8,302 bases of DNA from Hyphomicrobiales bacterium. GTDB taxonomy: Bacteria > Pseudomonadota > Alphaproteobacteria > Rhizobiales > JAKIUO01. Each line of letters opens with the position of its first letter. The first letter of the stretch is position 1. Below the pieces are notes generated by a model, which worked only from the letters and a program-made list of their open reading frames with translations, had not been told where the DNA came from and did no database searches. The position numbers and the translations under genes are program-made. Positions 4,365 to 8,302 of the stretch are shown here, piece by piece. The stretch spans positions 1-8,302 of the forward strand of contig JALXEI010000038.1 in NCBI GenBank assembly GCA_027069645.1, written 5' to 3'.

Positions 4365-5939
4365 TTATTCCGGAGACCAGCGCAAAACCGGCTTGCGCGC
4401 GGCGCCGGTTTCATCGAGACGGCGGCGCGGGGTAAAGCGGGGCGCTGCCGTAAAGACCTCGCTCCTGCCCTCTCTTATATCGCGGGTCAGGGCGATCATC
4501 ACCTCGATAAACTGATCCAGCGATGCCTTGCTCTCCGATTCGGTCGGCTCGATCAACATCGCGCCATGCACGATCAGCGGGAAATAAACCGTCATCGGGT
4601 GGAACCCCTCGTCAATCATCGCCTTGGCCAGATCCAGTGTTGTAACGCCGGTATCCCTGAGGAATTCATCATCGAACAGCACTTCGTGCATGCAGATATG
4701 GTCTTCGCCAAAGGCCAGCGACATATGCTCCGACAAAGAGGCGCGGATATAGTTGGCATTCAACACCGCATCCTCACTGGCCTGACGCAGCCCGTCCGCC
4801 CCGTGGCTCATCATATAGCTCATGGCTCTTGTGAACATGCCGAACTGCCCGTGAAAGGCGGTCATGCGGCCAAAGGGGTGAAGTTTTCCGGCCCCGACAT
4901 CACCAGCATTTTCAATCAGACGGCTGTCCTCGCCGTCATGCAGCAGGAAAGGCACCGGCGCAAAGGCGGCAAGGCGTTCCGAAAGCACGACTGGCCCGGA
5001 TCCCGGCCCGCCGCCGCCATGCGGGGTCGAAAAGGTTTTGTGCAAATTGAAATGCATGGCATCGACACCCAGATCACCCGGGCGCACCTTGCCCGCAATG
5101 GCGTTGAAATTGGCCCCGTCGCAATAGAAAAAGGCTCCGGCTTCATGGATCAGTTCGGCGATTTCGACAATCTCGCGCTCGAACACGCCGCCTGTATTGG
5201 GATTGGTCAGCATGATCGCCGCCACATCATCGCCCAGCGCCTCCTTCACCGACTGCGCCGTTACCGTGCCATCCTTTTGCGCCGGAACCGATCGCACCCT
5301 GTAGCCGACAAGTGCGGCTGTGGCCGGATTTGTTCCGTGGGCGCTGTCCGGCACAAGAACAATATTCCTTTGATCATGGCCTGCATGTTCATGCGCCGCC
5401 TTTATGGCCATCATACCGCACAGTTCGCCATGCGCCCCGGCCTTTGGCGACAGGGCAATGGCCTTCATATTGGTCAGCTCCAGCAGCCAGTGAGCCAGTT
5501 CGTCCATCAGCTCAATGGCCCCGCGCACGGTGGATTGCGGTTGCAGCGGGTGGATATCCATGAAACCGGGCAGGCGTGCCATGTTTTCATTGAGGCGCGG
5601 ATTGTGCTTCATGGTGCAGGAGCCGAGCGGATAAATGCCGGTATCTATGCTGTAATTCTTTTGCGAAAGCCGCACATAATGGCGCAGGGTTTCAGGTTCC
5701 GACAGACCGGCAAGGCCAATCGGCTCACGTCGTGCCAGATCACCAAAACGGGTTTCGTTATCGTGCGCGCTTTCCGGCAAATCCGGCAGATCAACACCGG
5801 TGGTCTGCGTGTCGCCCAGTTCGAACAAAAGCGGTTCCTCGATCAGCAACCCCCGATTGCCCGAATGAGTCGGCTGATCCCCGAGACTTTCTTCCGGTGT
5901 TCCAGGTTGTGTCTTGCGTCCCTGCCGGTTCATACTCAT
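4365..5939 (-). CDS. gcvPB: glycine dehydrogenase (decarboxylating) subunit 2, glycine cleavage P protein C-terminal half
   Basis: This is the PLP-binding subunit of the split P protein. With GcvPA it decarboxylates glycine and transfers the aminomethyl group to the lipoyl arm of GcvH. The protein has 524 residues, usual for the alphaproteobacterial form. The PLP-binding lysine is K301 in HFNLHKTFSTPHGGGGPGSG. Other family segments are YPLGSCTMKHNPR (103-115), SPKAGAHGE (164-172), PDSAHGTNPA (197-206) and NPNTGGVFE (246-254). Residues 1-35 are a variable polar extension. The ATG overlaps the gcvPA stop as ATGA, with AAGGAGG 7 bases before it, so translation is probably coupled. It is the last gene of the operon. 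No classic terminator follows the stop; the next hairpin on this strand (4267-4284) has no T-run. Confidence 0.97.
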   Translation of the reverse strand: MSMNRQGRKTQPGTPEESLGDQPTHSGNRGLLIEEPLLFELGDTQTTGVDLPDLPESAHDNETRFGDLARREPIGLAGLSEPETLRHYVRLSQKNYSIDTGIYPLGSCTMKHNPRLNENMARLPGFMDIHPLQPQSTVRGAIELMDELAHWLLELTNMKAIALSPKAGAHGELCGMMAIKAAHEHAGHDQRNIVLVPDSAHGTNPATAALVGYRVRSVPAQKDGTVTAQSVKEALGDDVAAIMLTNPNTGGVFEREIVEIAELIHEAGAFFYCDGANFNAIAGKVRPGDLGVDAMHFNLHKTFSTPHGGGGPGSGPVVLSERLAAFAPVPFLLHDGEDSRLIENAGDVGAGKLHPFGRMTAFHGQFGMFTRAMSYMMSHGADGLRQASEDAVLNANYIRASLSEHMSLAFGEDHICMHEVLFDDEFLRDTGVTTLDLAKAMIDEGFHPMTVYFPLIVHGAMLIEPTESESKASLDQFIEVMIALTRDIREGRSEVFTAAPRFTPRRRLDETGAARKPVLRWSPE

Positions 5940-7285
5940 GCCAGTTCCTCCTTCAAAGCCCTGGCAAGCTGGTCCATCTGCCGTTCGCTCACCCGTTCGG
6001 TTGCCGCCACCAGAAGCAGATTTTCAGCTTCTTTTTCACCCGGCAACAGCCGTGACACCGGTACCCCGGCCAGTATTTTATGTTCCGCCAGCACATCCAC
6101 AACGGCCCCGGCCGGTCTGGAAAGTTTTAACGTAAACTCGTTGAAAAAGCGCCTTGTCAGCAGCTCCACGCCTTTTATATCCGCCAGTTTTTCGGCCAGC
6201 CGCGCGGCATTGGCATGGTTGAGGTCAGCAAGATGACGCAAGCCCTTTTCGCCCAGCAGGGTCAAATGAATGGAAAAGGCCAGCGCCATAAGGCCGGAAT
6301 TGGTACAGATATTGGAGGTGGCCTTTTCCCGCCGGATATGCTGCTCGCGGGTAGACAGGGTGAGCACAAAGCCGCTTTTTCCGTCGGCATCGACAGTCCT
6401 GCCGCACAAACGCCCCGGCATCTGTCGGATATATTTCTGTCTCGTTGCAAACAGCCCCACATAGGGCCCGCCAAAATCCAGCCCGCAGCCCAGAGACTGC
6501 CCTTCGCAGACGACAATATCGGCGCCCATCTCGCCCGGCGATTTCAGCGCCCCCAGCGACACGATCTCGGTCACAACGACAATCAGCAGCGCCTTTTTGT
6601 CATGCGCGGCTTTGGCCAGTTCGCTATATTCATGCAGGTGCCCGAAAAAGTCCGGGGTCTGCACCACAACACAGGCCGTTTCATCATCGATCTGCGCCGC
6701 CAGTTCTTCCGCGCCATCAAAAGCCGGATCGCACAGTACCAGATCACCACCGGAAAAATGCGCCATATTCTGCACCACATCGCGATAGTGAGGATGCAGA
6801 TTGCCCGAAAGAATGGCCTTGTTGCGCCTTGTCACCCGCCGCGCCATCAGCACCGCTTCCGCTGTTGCTGTTGAACCGTCATACATGGAGGCATTGGCCA
6901 CTTCCATGCCGGTCAACAGCGCCACCTGGGTCTGAAACTCGAACAGAACCTGCAAGGTGCCCTGCGAGATCTCCGGCTGATAGGGAGTGTAGGCGGTCAA
7001 AAATTCCGAGCGCCGGATCAGATGATCAACCGTTGCCGGGACGTGATGCCAATAGGCCCCGGCGCCGACAAAAAAGCCCCGCGCCTCGCCCGCTGACAGA
7101 TTGCGCGCCGCCATGCGGCTCAATCGCTGCTCGACTTCCATTTCCCCGGCATGAAGCGGCAATTCCGGCAAATCGGACAACAGCTTGTCTTTGGGGACAT
7201 CGGCAAACAGCTCGTCAATATGTTCAACGCCGACTTTGGCCAGCATGTCGCGCCGGTCCTGTTTCGACAATGGCAGATAGCGCAT
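5936..7285 (-). CDS. gcvPA: glycine dehydrogenase (decarboxylating) subunit 1, glycine cleavage P protein N-terminal half
   Basis: The 449-residue partner of GcvPB in the split P protein, matching the usual length of this subunit. Recognisable segments are GAGAYWHHVPATVDHLIRRS (74-93), the signature YTPYQPEISQGTLQ (99-112) followed by ASMYDGSTATAEA (132-144), EMGADIVVCEGQSLG (252-266), FGGPYVGLFA (271-280), and REQHIRREKATSNICTNSGL (313-332). The fold is that of a PLP enzyme but without the lysine, which GcvPB supplies. The ATG lies 5 bases after the gcvH stop, with GAAGG 9 bases upstream. It overlaps gcvPB by 4 bases. One small difference is VVVTEIVSLGALKSPGE (236-252), where other members often have an Asp-Pro in place of TE; the meaning is unclear. 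Confidence 0.97.
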   Translation of the reverse strand: MRYLPLSKQDRRDMLAKVGVEHIDELFADVPKDKLLSDLPELPLHAGEMEVEQRLSRMAARNLSAGEARGFFVGAGAYWHHVPATVDHLIRRSEFLTAYTPYQPEISQGTLQVLFEFQTQVALLTGMEVANASMYDGSTATAEAVLMARRVTRRNKAILSGNLHPHYRDVVQNMAHFSGGDLVLCDPAFDGAEELAAQIDDETACVVVQTPDFFGHLHEYSELAKAAHDKKALLIVVVTEIVSLGALKSPGEMGADIVVCEGQSLGCGLDFGGPYVGLFATRQKYIRQMPGRLCGRTVDADGKSGFVLTLSTREQHIRREKATSNICTNSGLMALAFSIHLTLLGEKGLRHLADLNHANAARLAEKLADIKGVELLTRRFFNEFTLKLSRPAGAVVDVLAEHKILAGVPVSRLLPGEKEAENLLLVAATERVSERQMDQLARALKEELA

Positions 7286-7290
7286 GAAAA

Positions 7291-7668
7291 CTAGCCTTCG
7301 TTTTCGACGAAAGCGTCATAGGCCGCCTTGTCCATCAGATCATCAAGTTCACTCCTGTTGGTGAGCTGTATTTTTACAAACCAGGCCGCCCCTTCGGCAT
7401 CCTCATTGACAAGCGCCGAATTCTCGGCCAGGGCGTCATTGGTTTCAATCACCTCGCCACTGACCGGCGCATAGACCTCGCTGGCCGCCTTGACGCTCTC
7501 CACAACACAGGCTTCCTCGCCCTTTGCCACTTCAAGACCTTTTTCCGGCAGTTCGACAAAAACAATATCGCCCAGTTGCTTCTGGGCATGGTCGGTAATG
7601 CCGATGGTGCCTGTATCGCCATCCACGGCAATCCATTCATGATCTGTGGTATAATAGATTTGCGACAT
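7291..7668 (-). CDS. gcvH: glycine cleavage system H protein
   Basis: A 125-residue lipoyl carrier that shuttles the aminomethyl group and electrons among the P, T and L proteins. The lipoylation site is K60 in VVESVKAASEVYAP. The N-terminal YTTDHEWI (6-13), the LGDIVFVELPEKG strand region (32-44) and the glycine between the two half-domains (PVSGEVIETND) are all as in the family, and the length is typical. AAGGA lies 5 bases before the ATG at 7668. The gene sits 44 bases after gcvT and 5 bases before gcvPA. The gap to gcvT contains only a short CCCTG-atac-CAGGG hairpin and the ribosome site. Confidence 0.98.
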   Translation of the reverse strand: MSQIYYTTDHEWIAVDGDTGTIGITDHAQKQLGDIVFVELPEKGLEVAKGEEACVVESVKAASEVYAPVSGEVIETNDALAENSALVNEDAEGAAWFVKIQLTNRSELDDLMDKAAYDAFVENEG

Positions 7669-7712
7669 GATGATCCTTTCCTTGCCATCCCTTGTACGCC
7701 CTGGTATCAGGG

Positions 7713-8302
7713 TTATTTCTTTTTGCGATAGTAGCGGTGAGGTGCAAAGGGCAGTTTCTGCACATGGGCCGGCAGACGTTTGCCGCGCACTTCCAGTTCC
7801 AGTGCCGTGTCAGGCTCGCTGTATGCCGTTTGAACATAGCCCATTGCAACAGGACCGCCGACGCTCGGGCCATACCCCCCTGAGGTAATGATGCCGATTT
7901 CCGCGCCATCACGACTGAAGACTTTTGTTCCCTCGCGCGCCGGGGCACGCCCCTCGGGGCGAATCCCCACAAGCAGCCGCACGGTTCCTTCCTCAAGCTG
8001 TTTCAGGACAATATCGGCACCGGGAAAACCGCCTTCGGCGCGACGGCGTTTGCCGATGGACCAGGTTAGATTGGCTTCCACCGGGGTTGTCGTTTCGTCA
8101 ATATCGTGTCCGTAAAGACAAAGCCCGGCTTCAAGGCGCAGACTGTCGCGCGCCCCCAGCCCAATGGCCTCGACATCGGCATGCGATTCCAGCGCATGCC
8201 AGAATGCCCCCGCATCGGCGCTCTTTATGGCCAGCTCATAGCCATCCTCGCCGGTATAGCCCGACCGGGAGATGTGAACCCATATTTCCCGCCCATCAAT
8301 CG
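7713..8302 (-). CDS. gcvT: aminomethyltransferase (glycine cleavage T protein), 5' end cut by window edge
   Basis: This enzyme releases ammonia from the aminomethyl-lipoyl arm of GcvH and transfers the one-carbon unit to tetrahydrofolate. The visible 195 residues are roughly the C-terminal half of a protein usually around 370 residues long. Diagnostic segments are SRSGYTGEDGYEL near the visible N-terminus, then GLGARDSLRLEAGLCLYGHD and TTPVEANLTWSIGK, and in the C-terminal domain GIITSGGYGPSVGGPVAMGYV. The frame is open to the window edge with no stop, so the start and promoter lie beyond 8302. It ends PHRYYRKKK at TAA (7713-7715). It is the first gene of the visible operon. Confidence 0.97.
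   Translation of the reverse strand, partial: IDGREIWVHISRSGYTGEDGYELAIKSADAGAFWHALESHADVEAIGLGARDSLRLEAGLCLYGHDIDETTTPVEANLTWSIGKRRRAEGGFPGADIVLKQLEEGTVRLLVGIRPEGRAPAREGTKVFSRDGAEIGIITSGGYGPSVGGPVAMGYVQTAYSEPDTALELEVRGKRLPAHVQKLPFAPHRYYRKKK

Noticed and set aside
4566..6236. 556-codon plus-strand open frame
   Set aside because: It lies wholly antisense to gcvPB and the end of gcvPA, which are certain. The product is rich in His, Arg and Gln with no family resemblance, as expected for a mirror frame of GC-biased codons.
6445..7287. 280-codon plus-strand open frame
   Set aside because: Antisense to gcvPA; composition dominated by Arg, Pro and Ser, typical of a shadow frame.

Overview
The window looks like the chromosome of an alphaproteobacterium of moderate GC content. 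The pointers are a YqaA-type DedA protein followed directly by a DsbB of the alphaproteobacterial kind, a split glycine decarboxylase (gcvPA plus gcvPB) in a gcvT-gcvH-gcvPA-gcvPB operon, and an extragenic palindrome with a CCCGGACAAG...CTTGTCCGGG core, a style common between alphaproteobacterial genes. No closer placement can be defended from the sequence alone. There is no phage, plasmid, transposase or CRISPR signal, and most of the window is ordinary core genome.

Left part (1-1357, minus strand). A penicillin-binding-protein-type D-alanyl-D-alanine carboxypeptidase runs off the left edge. It has all three active-site motifs, a signal peptide that points to a TTG start, and a very basic C-terminal tail containing an A10 run. 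Upstream of it is tRNA-Leu(CAA) with an encoded CCA end; its terminator hairpin appears to reuse the CCA bases. A doubtful 65-codon membrane ORF lies between the two.

Middle part (1358-3146, plus strand). A 207-base leader with several inverted repeats precedes a YqaA-like membrane protein. After 46 bases comes dsbB, which re-oxidises periplasmic DsbA. A 71-residue hypothetical protein follows, behind an 8-bp inverted repeat.

Region 3147-3630 has no gene. It holds a rho-independent terminator, a 251-bp palindromic repeat element with 18-bp perfect inverted ends, and a second, bidirectional terminator.

Right part (3631-8302, minus strand). First is a secreted protein made of two tandem copies of a roughly 70-residue four-cysteine unit, with its own promoter and a 5'-leader hairpin. 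I do not recognise the family, and it is the least explained protein here. Then comes the glycine cleavage operon in transcription order gcvT (partial, off the right edge), gcvH, gcvPA, gcvPB, with short gaps and a 4-base overlap. Together these convert glycine and tetrahydrofolate to CO2, ammonia, NADH and methylene-tetrahydrofolate; the L protein (lipoamide dehydrogenase) is not in the window. The operon's promoter and any glycine riboswitch would lie beyond the right edge.
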